Below the pieces are notes generated by a model. It made no database searches and was not told the DNA's origin. It was given only the letters and a program-made list of their open reading frames with translations. A stretch of 39,248 nt of DNA from a candidate division Zixibacteria bacterium 4484_95. Lineage in GTDB: Bacteria > Zixibacteria > MSB-5A5 > UBA10806 > 4484-95. The translations under genes were made by a program, and so were the position numbers. This document shows, piece by piece, positions 1-9,020 of this stretch. The DNA lies in assembly GCA_002085375.1 (NCBI GenBank), contig NATP01000032.1, positions 1 to 39,248 of the forward strand. Direction: 5' to 3'. Positions within the stretch are counted from its first letter, which is position 1. Every line of letters starts with the position of its first letter.

Positions 1-494
1 TAACGATAATGAAAAAACAGTATGCCAGTGTTAAGTCCGAATTCCAGGGTATCCGTAGGAAACTGGATATGTTACGCAATGAGTTAACATATTTGATTGA
101 GAAGGATGCTCAGAGTTTCGATGCGGTGATGCTGGCCTCGAAAAAGCCGAAATACTCTGAACACGAGATAAAGGTGCGCAATGCCGCCATTGAGGAGGCA
201 ACGAAGATTGCAGCCAGCGTGCCTGTTGAGGTGATGGAAAAGACGATTGAGGTAATGGAGTTATTGCCAGACGTTGCCGAGAAGGGAAATGTAAATTCCG
301 TTTCCGATGCCGGTGTGGCAAACCTTGTGGCAAAATCCGCTCTGGAGGGAGCAGCGTTGAATGTGAGAATTAACCTGGGAGGAATAAAAGATAAAAACTT
401 TGTTGATGATCTGAGAAAACGTCTGACCAATCTTTTAAATCAAGGTACAGAACTATATGAAAAAACGAAATCAATAGTAGAAAGTAAATTATAA
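1..494 (+). CDS. Formiminotransferase-cyclodeaminase-like (FTCD_C) protein, 3' part
   Basis: This is the C-terminal part of a cyclodeaminase/methenyltetrahydrofolate cyclohydrolase-type protein (FTCD_C family) of folate one-carbon metabolism. The recognisable stretch is NVNSVSDAGVANLVAKSALE followed by GAALNVRINL, which matches the family signature 'SDAGVA...EGAALNV'. The family normally has about 200 residues and an N-terminal Gly-rich PTPGGGS segment, which is absent here. The frame is open to the window edge (codons ACG ATA precede the ATG at 9), so that ATG is probably internal and the gene begins upstream of the window. The stop TAA overlaps the ATG of the next gene (TAATG), indicating translational coupling. 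Family assignment is firm; the exact reaction is inferred. Confidence 0.85.
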   Translation, partial: TIMKKQYASVKSEFQGIRRKLDMLRNELTYLIEKDAQSFDAVMLASKKPKYSEHEIKVRNAAIEEATKIAASVPVEVMEKTIEVMELLPDVAEKGNVNSVSDAGVANLVAKSALEGAALNVRINLGGIKDKNFVDDLRKRLTNLLNQGTELYEKTKSIVESKL

Positions 495-1321
495 TGCCTA
501 GAGAATATATCGACCTTCATATTCATTCCAATGCCTCGGATGGTTTGTTATCCCCGCTTGAGATTGTAGAATTAGCGATGAAAAAGCATCTAAAAGCAAT
601 TGCCATAACCGATCATGATACTACCGATGGTTTTGTTGAGGCTGTGGATTACGCAAATAAAAATGGTCTGGAACTGGTTGCCGGTGTCGAGTTGTCCTGT
701 ATGTATATGGATAATGATGTTCATTTACTCGGATATTTAATCGATTACAGGAATCCCGAGTTTGTTAAAATAATCAAAAAATTCAGGCAGGAGAGATATG
801 AGCGGGGAGAAGCGATGGTAACTAAATTAAACGAACTGGGAATCAACATCAGGATGGATACGGTTACCGCCATCGCCGGTAAAGGTGCGTTAGGCCGTCC
901 GCATCTTGCCGATGCCTTGGTAAAGGAGGAATTTGTACATACTTATGATGAAGCATTCGCTCGCTATATCGGATACCATGCTCCTGCCTATGTGCCCAAA
1001 ATGAATCTTAATGTCGACCATGCGATCGACCTTGTCCACCTTGTTAATGGGGTAGCAGTGCTGGCTCATCCGGGAACATTAAGGCATGATGAGTATATCG
1101 CGGATTTTGTTGATATGGGTCTAGATGGAATAGAGGCTTACCATCATTTACATAATCGTAAAATGGTTGAACATTATAAAAGCATTGCTGAAAAATATGA
1201 CCTCGTTTACACCGGTGGCTCGGATTGCCATGGGCCAAGAAAGGGGAAGATATTGATTGGAACGGTAAAAGTCCCTTATAAATGCCTGGAAAATTTAAAA
1301 CGGGTTGTTAAATCAAGATGA
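494..1321 (+). CDS. PHP-domain phosphoesterase
   Basis: A 275-residue PHP-domain metal-dependent phosphoesterase, of the kind that includes 3',5'-nucleoside bisphosphate phosphatases and RNase AM (YciV-like). The metal-ligand motifs are present in order: H9-x-H11 with D16 in DLHIHSNASDG, the TDHDTTDG block with D40-H41, E66 in AGVELSC, GRPHLADAL, the His of VAVLAHPG, and the terminal SDCHG. Length fits the family. It overlaps its neighbours by 1 and 4 bases (TAATG upstream, ATGA downstream), so it is expressed with the cyclodeaminase and the secreted protease. The nucleotide substrate is inferred from family knowledge and cannot be read from the sequence. Confidence 0.9.
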   Translation: MPREYIDLHIHSNASDGLLSPLEIVELAMKKHLKAIAITDHDTTDGFVEAVDYANKNGLELVAGVELSCMYMDNDVHLLGYLIDYRNPEFVKIIKKFRQERYERGEAMVTKLNELGINIRMDTVTAIAGKGALGRPHLADALVKEEFVHTYDEAFARYIGYHAPAYVPKMNLNVDHAIDLVHLVNGVAVLAHPGTLRHDEYIADFVDMGLDGIEAYHHLHNRKMVEHYKSIAEKYDLVYTGGSDCHGPRKGKILIGTVKVPYKCLENLKRVVKSR

Positions 1322-3414
1322 AAAAATTATATGCAATAATGATAATCTTGTTATTTTTAACCATTGGCCGATGTCTTGCAGGAGATGCTGTTTCGTCAAA
1401 GGCTCAAATAGAAGATTTAATAAAGCAGATTGAAGCTTTAAAAAGTGGCCAATTCGTAGAAGGATTTGTTACCTCCGAGGGTATAGGCCATAAATGTGGC
1501 ACTCATCTGTTCTTAGGGTTGTTGAGCGTTAAAGACCAGATAGAACCTTCTATATTGGAAAAGCTTTTAGCCCGGCCTGAAAGGCAGACATATATAGACA
1601 CCCAGCATTTCCGGATACATTATGATACAACAGGAACACATGCTCCATATCAGGTTGGTATTGATGTCGATCCCGCCGATAACATTCCCGATTATATAAA
1701 TCGCACCGCTGAGATTTTTGAGTATGTATGGTCATTTGAAATTGACACGTTAATGTATCCGGCTCCACCATCTGATGACTCTGCCGGTGGCGATTCAAGG
1801 TATGACGTTTATGTCTCCAACGTTGGAGGTGCAGGTTATTACGGATTAACCCAGCCTGAAACTCAACTTGACTCGACTAGATATACCAGCTATATCGAGG
1901 TGGAAAACGATTATGCAGAGGTCGGTTATGGCAGTAATCCGATAGTTGGATTGAGCGTAACCGCTGCCCACGAGTTTTTCCATTCTATACATTTCGGTCT
2001 TGATTTTAACGAAAGGGATGGTGTTTATCCAAATGATAAACCATGGTGGTATGAGGTTACCGCGGTCTGGATGGAGGATGTGGTTTTTGACGAGGTTGAT
2101 GATTATAAGCTGTTTGTTCATTACTTTTATGATTATCCCTGGTTGGGGCTTGGAAGTTTTTCCAGAAGCTTAAGTGATGTTCCCCGAATGATGCATCCAT
2201 ATGCCTCCTGTGTATGGGCAAGGTTTCTTCATGAGAGATTCGATCGGGATATCATCCGGCAGATATGGATTGAGTGTAGCCGTGTTGCCGGTTATAACGT
2301 TCTGCCTGCTACCGATTATGTGCTGTCAGGTTATGGTTCATCGTTTGAGGAGGCTTTTTTGGAGTTTACCAGCTGGAATTTCTTTACCGGTGAACGTGCT
2401 GATACGGTCGATAAGTTTTCAGAGGCGGATGAATGGCCTGATATCAGTATCAGGTTTTACACTGAGGCTACTCCTTCTTTATATCCGGTTGGCGATACGT
2501 TTACCAGCGACGATCTTGTTCCAGAACCCCTTGGCGCAAATTACAATGTTTATCGAACCTGGCCATCATATATAGGAGGTTTACAATTTGACTTTAATGG
2601 TGAAGATATATATACCGGTAACAACTGGTTAGTAGGTGTGCTTGGTTGGGACCCAGCCTCGGATACTCTTGAGAAGTTTTATATCGATGTTATCGGTGAG
2701 GGCACTTTGAGTTTCCGCGATTGGGGAAGGTATGATTACTTAGTTGTCATTCCCACTGTTTTTGGCTTTGTTCCAGGTTATAGCTCGTACGGGTATTCGT
2801 TTCTTACAAATTATGACGAAAACCTTGTGGGTAATGCCCCGCTGTTTGGCGAGTTGCCCTCTGATACAACTGTTAAAGCTACAAAGTGTGTGAATATACA
2901 ACTCTATGCTACCGATCTTCAGGGGGATGCTATATGGTTTTCGAGCGATACACTTGAGGGTTTATCTTTATTAGACAACGGCAATGGAACTGCAATATTG
3001 ACATATTGTCCAAAAATGGAGATGGTAGGTTTCTCTGTTCCTGTAAGAGTCGAAGCCCATGATACCTCGGGTTACGACGCCAAGCAGATAGTATTTTATG
3101 TTGTTTCGCCGACTGACGAGGTTTTCGCTAATATGTTCCCCAATCCTATTATCTATGAGGATGGTAACCCTATTACGTTGCAATATTTCTTGCCGGATAC
3201 TATAAATGCTGGTGACCTCGATATTCGGATATTCAGCGTTGCCGGGGAACTGATTTATAAATTTGCAGATTTATCTCAATTCAACTCGGGCTTCCATGAA
3301 ATACCCTGGAATGGTCTCAACAGCAAGGGCAATCAACTGGCTGGTGGGGTTTATATTATCAAGGTCAGGGCTGGCAAAAAGTCTGGTTCAGGCAAGTTTG
3401 CAATCATCAGGTAA
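1318..3414 (+). CDS. Secreted MXAN_6640-like zinc metalloprotease with FlgD/T9SS-like C-terminal domain
   Basis: A 698-residue exported protein. Residues 1-22 form a signal peptide (basic start, hydrophobic core, RCLAG end). A zincin motif H218-E-F-F-H222 lies in AAHEFFHSIHFG, followed by WWYEVTAVWMED, which resembles the glutamate-containing helix of the MXAN_6640 putative metalloprotease family. The last ~90 residues contain NMFPNPI, DIRIFSVAGELIYKF and LAGGVYIIKVRAGKKSG, the pattern of FlgD Ig-like/type IX secretion sorting domains. It probably acts outside the cell or on its surface. The ATG overlaps the upstream stop (ATGA). Peptidase activity is inferred from the motif; substrates are unknown. 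Confidence 0.85.
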   Translation: MKKLYAIMIILLFLTIGRCLAGDAVSSKAQIEDLIKQIEALKSGQFVEGFVTSEGIGHKCGTHLFLGLLSVKDQIEPSILEKLLARPERQTYIDTQHFRIHYDTTGTHAPYQVGIDVDPADNIPDYINRTAEIFEYVWSFEIDTLMYPAPPSDDSAGGDSRYDVYVSNVGGAGYYGLTQPETQLDSTRYTSYIEVENDYAEVGYGSNPIVGLSVTAAHEFFHSIHFGLDFNERDGVYPNDKPWWYEVTAVWMEDVVFDEVDDYKLFVHYFYDYPWLGLGSFSRSLSDVPRMMHPYASCVWARFLHERFDRDIIRQIWIECSRVAGYNVLPATDYVLSGYGSSFEEAFLEFTSWNFFTGERADTVDKFSEADEWPDISIRFYTEATPSLYPVGDTFTSDDLVPEPLGANYNVYRTWPSYIGGLQFDFNGEDIYTGNNWLVGVLGWDPASDTLEKFYIDVIGEGTLSFRDWGRYDYLVVIPTVFGFVPGYSSYGYSFLTNYDENLVGNAPLFGELPSDTTVKATKCVNIQLYATDLQGDAIWFSSDTLEGLSLLDNGNGTAILTYCPKMEMVGFSVPVRVEAHDTSGYDAKQIVFYVVSPTDEVFANMFPNPIIYEDGNPITLQYFLPDTINAGDLDIRIFSVAGELIYKFADLSQFNSGFHEIPWNGLNSKGNQLAGGVYIIKVRAGKKSGSGKFAIIR

Positions 3415-3432
3415 GCCAAAGGGGTTTAACAT

Positions 3433-3975
3433 TTGGATTTTAGAACCCGAAGGATAGCGGCCGCTGGCCTTTTCGCCGCTTTAGCCATAGCTATAAATTT
3501 TCCTCTCTTAGGTGTTCCCAATGTTGAGTTTTTCAGTCTTTGCCTGTTTATTTCAGGAGTGTTTCTTCGTATCTGGGGTGGCTTTGTAGTGCCGTTGGTT
3601 GCCGGTTCAGTTTTTATAATATTAAACCCCAATGGTCCGCCAACGCTGTTTGCGGTGGCGATTGCCCAGATTATTGGGTTTGTCCTTTTTGGTTTGGCGG
3701 GTGCACTTTTTGGTAGAAGTATTTTGAAGAATAAAAGTCGTTTGCTCGGTTTAGTGCTTTTAGCCACTGTCGGGATTGTGCTAACCTTTATCTATGACCT
3801 TTTGACCAATGCCGCTTTTGCTGTTACAATTGGGCCATTCTGGCCAACCATTATCGGCGGTATCGGTTTTTCTATTTGGCATATAGTATCAAATGGTTTG
3901 ATATTTGGACTTTTTGAACCTCTATTAGTGAAATTATGGTATATAGCAAGTCCTCGCTTGTATCAGTCCTTATAA
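3433..3975 (+). CDS. ECF transporter S component-like membrane protein
   Basis: A 180-residue very hydrophobic protein with about five or six membrane segments, resembling substrate-binding S components of energy-coupling-factor vitamin transporters. Supporting features are the size, the short cytoplasmic N-terminus (RTRRIAAAGLFAALAIAINF) and the late loop FIYDLLTNAAFAVTIGPFWP with its YDLLTN-like segment. The start is TTG at 3433. No energising A or T components are in the window, so they would have to be shared from elsewhere. The gene overlaps the following outer-membrane receptor gene by 40 bases, suggesting a joint uptake route across both membranes, perhaps for a vitamin such as cobalamin. 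The substrate is a guess. Confidence 0.7.
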   Translation: MDFRTRRIAAAGLFAALAIAINFPLLGVPNVEFFSLCLFISGVFLRIWGGFVVPLVAGSVFIILNPNGPPTLFAVAIAQIIGFVLFGLAGALFGRSILKNKSRLLGLVLLATVGIVLTFIYDLLTNAAFAVTIGPFWPTIIGGIGFSIWHIVSNGLIFGLFEPLLVKLWYIASPRLYQSL

Positions 3976-5930
3976 TACTGTTTTGCCTGAGCGGTTACAC
4001 ATTCGGTCAGAAACTCTTAAGGGCCGATGCTGAACCGGTCGATTCGGTGTTATCTGATTCGACTGCCACCGTTGATACATCTGAGGTAATGCCCAAAGAT
4101 ACCCTGATGTTTGAGGTTGATTCATTGCAATATGGTAATATTGATTCGGTCGTTGTTGAAAATGTAACCATAGTCCCAGACACTCATCTTAAACCATACT
4201 ATCATACATACAGGCTTGGTCGGAGTTATGGTGATTATTTGAATTATACTACCGGTGTTTTTTCTCTTAAACACGGTGCAGTTGGTCAACCGGAGCTGTT
4301 GGTGAAATCTGTTTTACTTGGTGGTCTAGGTGCTATTTATAATGGAGTACCCGTTTTTCACCAGGGTTTTTATTTCCCTTTTCGCAGGGGTATGGATTTG
4401 AATGCGCTGATGTTTGAGAATGTATCACGGATTGATATTACACCGTTATCATATCTCGATATATATTCCCAGGGGCAGGTGTTGTCTTTAAGGAGTATGG
4501 TCTGGCCAGCCATCGATAATCCCTCGAGTATATCAGTTGCTCAAAAACCGTATGGCTATTCAAGATCTGCCTGGCGTTTCTCGCGATGGTTTTGTCGCAA
4601 CATAGCTGCTACATTTACTGCGGGTTTCAAAGAGTCCCGGGGTTATTACCAGAGTGGGACCGACTATGACGGTTTTGGTGTATCCGGTTCTTTTGCTTAC
4701 CAGCCGAAACCTAACGGTGAAATTATTTATACTTTTTACCAGGGTAAGGCTAAAAAGGGGATTTTACAATTTGACAGGGTTATTGCTCCATCTTTGCGGG
4801 TTAATAATGTTCTTAATCATCATAATCTGAAAGGGAGATACAAACCATCAAGGAATTGCCAATTTGAAATAGACCTCTTCCACCAGAAGAATTACAGTCA
4901 TCTTTTTGATGATGCTAATTATCATCATCGGATAAGGGATTTTATCTGGGGAGGTAAGGCAGTTGTTTCTTTAAGTGGTTCGGCTCACAATCTTAAGGCC
5001 GAAGCGGGTGGTCGGAGACATCATATAGGTGGTTTAGAATCTGATGCGGCAAGTTCGGTTACCATGGGGATAGTAGTTAGCGATTCAATGGTTATCAGCA
5101 ACAAAGAGGAACTGATGATCTCAGCAAGGGTAAGAAAAAATAACATCAACGATTTTAATATTGCTGGAACAGGTCGTTATTTGCATAGCCTGAACAGCCA
5201 AACGAATATAAACCTATCAGCGGGCTATCTTGATTGTTTACCTGATATTTACAGTATGTATTTCAATTATCCCACCATAAGCATGGAAGTTACAGACCTT
5301 TATGAATCCTACAATTTCCGTCCTGATGCTACAATTAAACCCTGTAAAATTATGTTCGCCACAGCTGGATTTGATATCGGTTTCAATGATAAGTTTTCTC
5401 TTTTTACAAACATTTCCTATGAAAAAGTTGACAATGATATAATATGCGTGACGGAGGATTCATCTGCGGTATGGTATACCACTCCGAAAAACATTGATTA
5501 TGACAGGTTCACTTATATCGCAATCCTTAATTATTCTGTTACGAAATATTTTAAAGGTTCTTCCGGGATAACATATTTTATTTATGACCCCGGCAGTCCT
5601 CTACCGGGGATTAAACATTCTCCTAAAGGCATAGCATATTCCAGAGGTGCGCTGATATTTAAAGAGGTGCTGAAAGATTTAGACATATCAGGAGTTTACC
5701 AGTGTCGTTATATAAGTCCAAGGGAATATTATGGTTTTATTGTTGATTCGTATGAACCGGCAGTAGTTTTTGATGGGGCTATAGTGGTTCGTTTTGGTAC
5801 TTTTGAGTTTAGGCTTATTGAGGACAATATCTTGGATTATTTCATTGATAATAAATATAATATGTGGGGTGAGTATATAATGCCTCCAGGTTCGGTGTGG
5901 TGGCAACTCACCTGGAATTTTACGAACTAA
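3936..5930 (+). CDS. TonB-dependent receptor-like outer membrane protein
   Basis: A 664-residue exported protein with an N-terminal signal peptide (hydrophobic SVLIILFCLSG, then YTFGQ). Residues ~85-190 resemble a plug domain, including SVLLGGLGAIYNGVPVFHQG and a following SRIDITPL segment. The remainder alternates short beta-strand-like stretches rich in Tyr and Phe, as in a 22-strand barrel, ending WWQLTWNFTN. Length is close to BtuB-type receptors. I see no clear TonB box, so the TonB link is inferred. It overlaps the ECF S-component gene by 40 bases, which suggests nutrient import. Its stop codon directly abuts the stop of the convergent gene, leaving no spacer for a terminator. Confidence 0.65.
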   Translation: MVYSKSSLVSVLIILFCLSGYTFGQKLLRADAEPVDSVLSDSTATVDTSEVMPKDTLMFEVDSLQYGNIDSVVVENVTIVPDTHLKPYYHTYRLGRSYGDYLNYTTGVFSLKHGAVGQPELLVKSVLLGGLGAIYNGVPVFHQGFYFPFRRGMDLNALMFENVSRIDITPLSYLDIYSQGQVLSLRSMVWPAIDNPSSISVAQKPYGYSRSAWRFSRWFCRNIAATFTAGFKESRGYYQSGTDYDGFGVSGSFAYQPKPNGEIIYTFYQGKAKKGILQFDRVIAPSLRVNNVLNHHNLKGRYKPSRNCQFEIDLFHQKNYSHLFDDANYHHRIRDFIWGGKAVVSLSGSAHNLKAEAGGRRHHIGGLESDAASSVTMGIVVSDSMVISNKEELMISARVRKNNINDFNIAGTGRYLHSLNSQTNINLSAGYLDCLPDIYSMYFNYPTISMEVTDLYESYNFRPDATIKPCKIMFATAGFDIGFNDKFSLFTNISYEKVDNDIICVTEDSSAVWYTTPKNIDYDRFTYIAILNYSVTKYFKGSSGITYFIYDPGSPLPGIKHSPKGIAYSRGALIFKEVLKDLDISGVYQCRYISPREYYGFIVDSYEPAVVFDGAIVVRFGTFEFRLIEDNILDYFIDNKYNMWGEYIMPPGSVWWQLTWNFTN

Positions 5931-6347
5931 TCACCAGTGAATCACTATTTTCTGTCCTCGTTTATATTGGATATCAAGATTGTCTAAGCCTCCTACTCTA
6001 CCCAGTGTTGGTGGAATATCATTGGAGTTGGAGATAGCGAAAGTGGTTTTGAATTTTCTGTCTGCCAGGCGAACGCTTAATTTGTGAAGATACATATTGG
6101 TGGCAGTTTCAGGCAACAGACCGGTGATTCTATACCTTTTCCCGTTCTTATAATTGCCAACCATCAATATGCCTAGGCTTTTTGGTAAAATTGATATATC
6201 AGCGCCGGTATCGGCCAGAATATCCTCAATACTTATCCAGCACTTAAGGTACTTTGAATAGATTGAAAGCTTTAACTTGGGCCTTTTTATCTTTTTAAAG
6301 ACGTTAGATTGTTCGCTAACATATGGGATAATCAACTTTTTAGGCAT
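5931..6347 (-). CDS. Retropepsin-like aspartic protease
   Basis: A 138-residue protein with one aspartic-protease active-site signature, ILADTGADISILP (DTGA), at about residues 42-54. A later GRVGGLDNLDI segment matches the second part of small bacterial retropepsin-like domains. The single active-site copy implies a homodimer, as in retroviral proteases. No signal peptide is seen, so it is probably cytoplasmic. Its ATG lies 16 bases inside the upstream small ORF, so the two are translationally coupled. There is no retroelement context (no reverse transcriptase or integrase), so it is a stand-alone cellular gene. Function is unknown. Confidence 0.7.
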   Translation of the reverse strand: MPKKLIIPYVSEQSNVFKKIKRPKLKLSIYSKYLKCWISIEDILADTGADISILPKSLGILMVGNYKNGKRYRITGLLPETATNMYLHKLSVRLADRKFKTTFAISNSNDIPPTLGRVGGLDNLDIQYKRGQKIVIHW

Positions 6348-6526
6348 TTTAGAAACCTATTTGTTAATTTATAGCTTATACTTAAGTTCTTATCCCTGTT
6401 AGCCGCTTTAAATATCGGGTATTTTTTATGTATGTCCACACCTTTCCAGATTATATTCTTACCCACCTTTATCGTGTAAACGATAGATTCCTGTTTTCTT
6501 ATTGTTAACTTGTTCCTGGGAATCAT
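6332..6526 (-). CDS. Small hypothetical partner of the retropepsin-like gene
   Basis: A 64-residue basic protein overlapping the start of the retropepsin-like gene by 16 bases on the same strand. The central part (VGKNIIWKGVDI, then KYPIF...NLSISYKL) has a two-strand, helix, strand pattern reminiscent of DUF5678-like small proteins that sit beside retropepsin-like genes in other genomes. That resemblance is by eye and weak. The overlapping arrangement recalls two-gene modules in which the small product regulates the larger one, but no toxin-antitoxin role can be claimed from sequence. Real-gene status rests on the overlap and coding-like composition. Confidence 0.5.
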   Translation of the reverse strand: MIPRNKLTIRKQESIVYTIKVGKNIIWKGVDIHKKYPIFKAANRDKNLSISYKLTNRFLKCLKS

Positions 6527-6560
6527 AGTTTCTTCTTTTTTCTATTTCTATTTGAATATA

Positions 6561-6581
6561 TCGACAGGCATGTCGATGCCT
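6561..6581. promoter_or_regulatory. Two overlapping palindromes between divergent genes
   Basis: TCGACA-ggca-TGTCGA (6561-6576) and AGGCAT-gtcg-ATGCCT (6566-6581) are perfect 6-bp inverted repeats that share bases, so only one hairpin can form at a time. A TATAAT follows at 6581-6586 on the plus strand. The site lies between the divergent small ORF/retropepsin pair and the MFS gene. An operator is plausible; no suitably spaced -35 box was found. Confidence 0.4.
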
Positions 6582-6667
6582 ATAATCTTGTGAAATAATC
6601 TATAATTAAGTGAAACAATGTTGATTTTATATTTCTGGTTGGGTTCTAATTTGTTTATATTATAAAA

Positions 6668-7888
6668 ATGAATAAGAAAGTATTAAGCTGGGCTGGATAT
6701 GATTTTGCCAATACAATATTTTCCATGAATGTTGTCTCACGTTATTTTCCGATTTTTGCAGTGACTGTTCTTGGCGGTACTGACCTGGTGGTGGGTGTTT
6801 CTCGCTCAACGGCTATGGTTTTAGTTGCATTAACCACGCCTATTTTCGGCGCCCTTGCTGACCAGCATAATAGAAGAAAAACATCGTTGGTTATTTTTAC
6901 TATAGCCTGCTGTGTCATTACCGCTTTTTTAAGCACAGTTAATAACTTAATTGTAGAACTTGTGCTTTTTTGTCTGGCTATTTATTGCTTCCAGTCAGCG
7001 CTTGTTTTTTATAACGCTTTATTGCCGGCAGTTGCGCCCTCCGGCAAAATGGGATATGTATCAGGTCTGGGGGTTTCGCTTGGCTATGTCGGAAGTATTA
7101 CCGGATTGTTTGTAGTAGCTGTTTTATCATCGAAGACCTTTTCGCCATATATCTGGACGGCTATTTTATTTTTGTTTTTTTCACTGCCGGTGTTCATCTG
7201 GGTTAAGGATATGCCGAGGGAAAATATCAAAGTCGATGGGGGGAAGGGGAGCCAATATCATAAAGGGTTAATAATTTCTTTGAAACGAGCCAGGCAAATT
7301 CCCGGTGTCATCAGGTTTTTGATAGGTAGATTTTTCATTGTTGAGGCAATGGAGACCGTTATTTTGTTTATGGCGGTTTTCCTGATTAAGGGTGCGGGTT
7401 TTAAGGGTATGGCTTCAAATAACTTCGGGATTGATGAAGTGACAATTTACCTTATCGTTGTGACATCTTCGACGATAATCGGCTCTTACATCTGGGGTAT
7501 GCTGACTCAAAAGTATGGTCCTAAAAAAATGTTACTTTTGGCAGTGATATTGTGGTTTATATCTTTGTCGGGTATGGTAATGACATCAGGTAAATCATTT
7601 TTGTACTTATGGGGTTCAATAGCGGGCATTGCTCTTGGCGGTGTGTGGACGTCAGACAGGCCTTTATTAATAAATCTCATAGGTGATACCGCCAGACTTG
7701 GTGAATTTTTTGGGCTATATGCTTTATCGGGAAGACTTGCGGCTGTAATAGGACCTCTTATCTGGGGGCTTGTTATATTTTTTGGGGAACCTTTTGGAGA
7801 CATTAAATATAAATTCGCTATCGAGGCTCTTTTTTTGATGATGGTTATCGGTTTTATTATTTTGAGGAAGGTTCCTGATGCAAGGTGA
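6668..7888 (+). CDS. MFS transporter, UMF1/Atg22-like
   Basis: A 406-residue membrane protein with about twelve hydrophobic segments. The N-terminus WAGYDFANTIFSMNVVSRYF is close to the conserved opening (W-x-x-YDFANTxFS) of the UMF1 family of major facilitator proteins related to yeast Atg22. The loop ADQHNRRKTS after the second/third helix is the MFS cytoplasmic motif, and the central loop (about residues 185-210) is basic. The substrate is unknown; amino acids or peptides have been suggested for the family. No convincing Shine-Dalgarno sequence precedes the ATG, and the 20 bases before it are nearly all A/T. It overlaps the downstream PHP gene by 11 bases. Confidence 0.85.
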   Translation: MNKKVLSWAGYDFANTIFSMNVVSRYFPIFAVTVLGGTDLVVGVSRSTAMVLVALTTPIFGALADQHNRRKTSLVIFTIACCVITAFLSTVNNLIVELVLFCLAIYCFQSALVFYNALLPAVAPSGKMGYVSGLGVSLGYVGSITGLFVVAVLSSKTFSPYIWTAILFLFFSLPVFIWVKDMPRENIKVDGGKGSQYHKGLIISLKRARQIPGVIRFLIGRFFIVEAMETVILFMAVFLIKGAGFKGMASNNFGIDEVTIYLIVVTSSTIIGSYIWGMLTQKYGPKKMLLLAVILWFISLSGMVMTSGKSFLYLWGSIAGIALGGVWTSDRPLLINLIGDTARLGEFFGLYALSGRLAAVIGPLIWGLVIFFGEPFGDIKYKFAIEALFLMMVIGFIILRKVPDAR

Positions 7889-8651
7889 GAGTTCAACGGC
7901 CCGTGATTATCGCGAGATAGTCGGAGCTATACATATTCATTCTAAATATTCCGACGGCACAAAAAGCATTGAGGATATTGCTCGAATTGCCGGTGAGGTC
8001 GGGCTCGATTTTTTAATGGTCTCAGACCATATGACTTTAGAACCCCTTCATCGAGGATTAGAGGGCTTTTATGGAAAAACGGCGGTTCTGATAGGTTATG
8101 AAGTTAACGATCCTGATGATAAAAACCATTATTTGGTATTTGATGTCAATGAGGTTTTACCCTCCGGGATCAAAGCGAATGAGTATGTAAAGCTTATTAA
8201 AGAAAAAGGTGGTTTGGGTATTATTGCCCATCCTGATGAAATTCGCACCAGGTTGGTCAAATATCCCTCTTATCCATGGACGGATTGGCATGTTGATGGT
8301 TATGATGGCATCGAGATATGGAACCATATGTCGGAATGGATGGAATCCTTGAGTCGCTGGAACATGTTGAAGATGGCTGTTTCGCCAAGAAGGGTTTTGA
8401 AGAGCCCCACGGGAAGGATATTGCAAATCTGGGATGAAGTTAATCAACGTCGGAAAGTTGTTGGTGTTGGTTCTATCGATGTCCATGCTTATCCTTATCG
8501 TCTGGGACCATTAAGAATTACGATATTTCCTTACAAGGTTCAGTTTAAGGCAATCCGTACACATCTGTTACTAACTGAACCTGCCTCTGGAGATTTCAAC
8601 GCTTTGAAAAAGGCGATATACCGTTCACTAAGGGGTAAAAATAATCCGTAA
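7878..8651 (+). CDS. PHP-domain protein, truncated by frameshift
   Basis: A 257-residue PHP-domain protein. H19-x-H21, D26 and D50-H51 (SDHM) are visible, then GYEVND, IIAHPDE, DGIEIWNHMSEW and GSIDVHAYP. It lacks signs of export. Related proteins continue after the 'ALKKAIYRSLRGK'-like point through a ~40-residue segment and an Ig-like tail. Here the frame stops, and a tail-like coding sequence resumes at once in another frame (8632-8784, listed separately). The catalytic PHP part looks intact, so a shortened product may still fold, but the locus is probably decaying. Overlap with the MFS gene suggests cotranscription. Confidence 0.75.
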   Translation: MQGESSTARDYREIVGAIHIHSKYSDGTKSIEDIARIAGEVGLDFLMVSDHMTLEPLHRGLEGFYGKTAVLIGYEVNDPDDKNHYLVFDVNEVLPSGIKANEYVKLIKEKGGLGIIAHPDEIRTRLVKYPSYPWTDWHVDGYDGIEIWNHMSEWMESLSRWNMLKMAVSPRRVLKSPTGRILQIWDEVNQRRKVVGVGSIDVHAYPYRLGPLRITIFPYKVQFKAIRTHLLLTEPASGDFNALKKAIYRSLRGKNNP

Positions 8652-8784
8652 CGGTAGGTTGATGTTTTCCGGTAAGGGGAAGGAGTTTGAGATTAAGGCG
8701 CTAAAGCCTGGTTTATACAGGATGGAAGCTTTCATCAACAAAAAGGGTTGGATATATTCCAATCATATCAGGTTGATAAAATAA
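8632..8784 (+). pseudogene. Out-of-frame C-terminal remnant of the preceding PHP gene
   Basis: In the +1 frame relative to the PHP ORF this stretch is open and reads GVKIIRNGRL, then KALKPGLYRMEAF, then KGWIYSNHIRLIK and stop. The pattern 'lirnG...pGlYRvE...WIySNpI' is the Ig-like tail found at the C-terminus of many PHP-domain proteins. The fragment has no start signal of its own. The tail follows the PHP ORF directly, without the ~40 residues expected between them, so a small internal deletion and a frameshift are both needed. Confidence 0.65.
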
Positions 8785-9020
8785 AAGGGTGAAACATAAT
8801 GCTTAGATAGAGGGGGGCTAGAACTACCTTTATTTTAGTCGGTAGTATTGTTAATATTATTAAGGATTTCACCAGAGTTTTTTGTTTATATGTCGGCTAT
8901 GTAAAATTTGTATTAGTTATATAGTGGTGTAACGATTTGATTGTGAATATATTATACGAATAACTTAAAGTAGTATATAGGATATTTTTATGTTTTTAAA
9001 TCGAGAGTTAAATTTCCTTT

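Noticed and set aside
8821-8846. Possible terminator ACTACC-N12-GGTAGT after the PHP remnant
   Set aside because: Only six pairs with a 12-base loop and no T-run; too weak to call.
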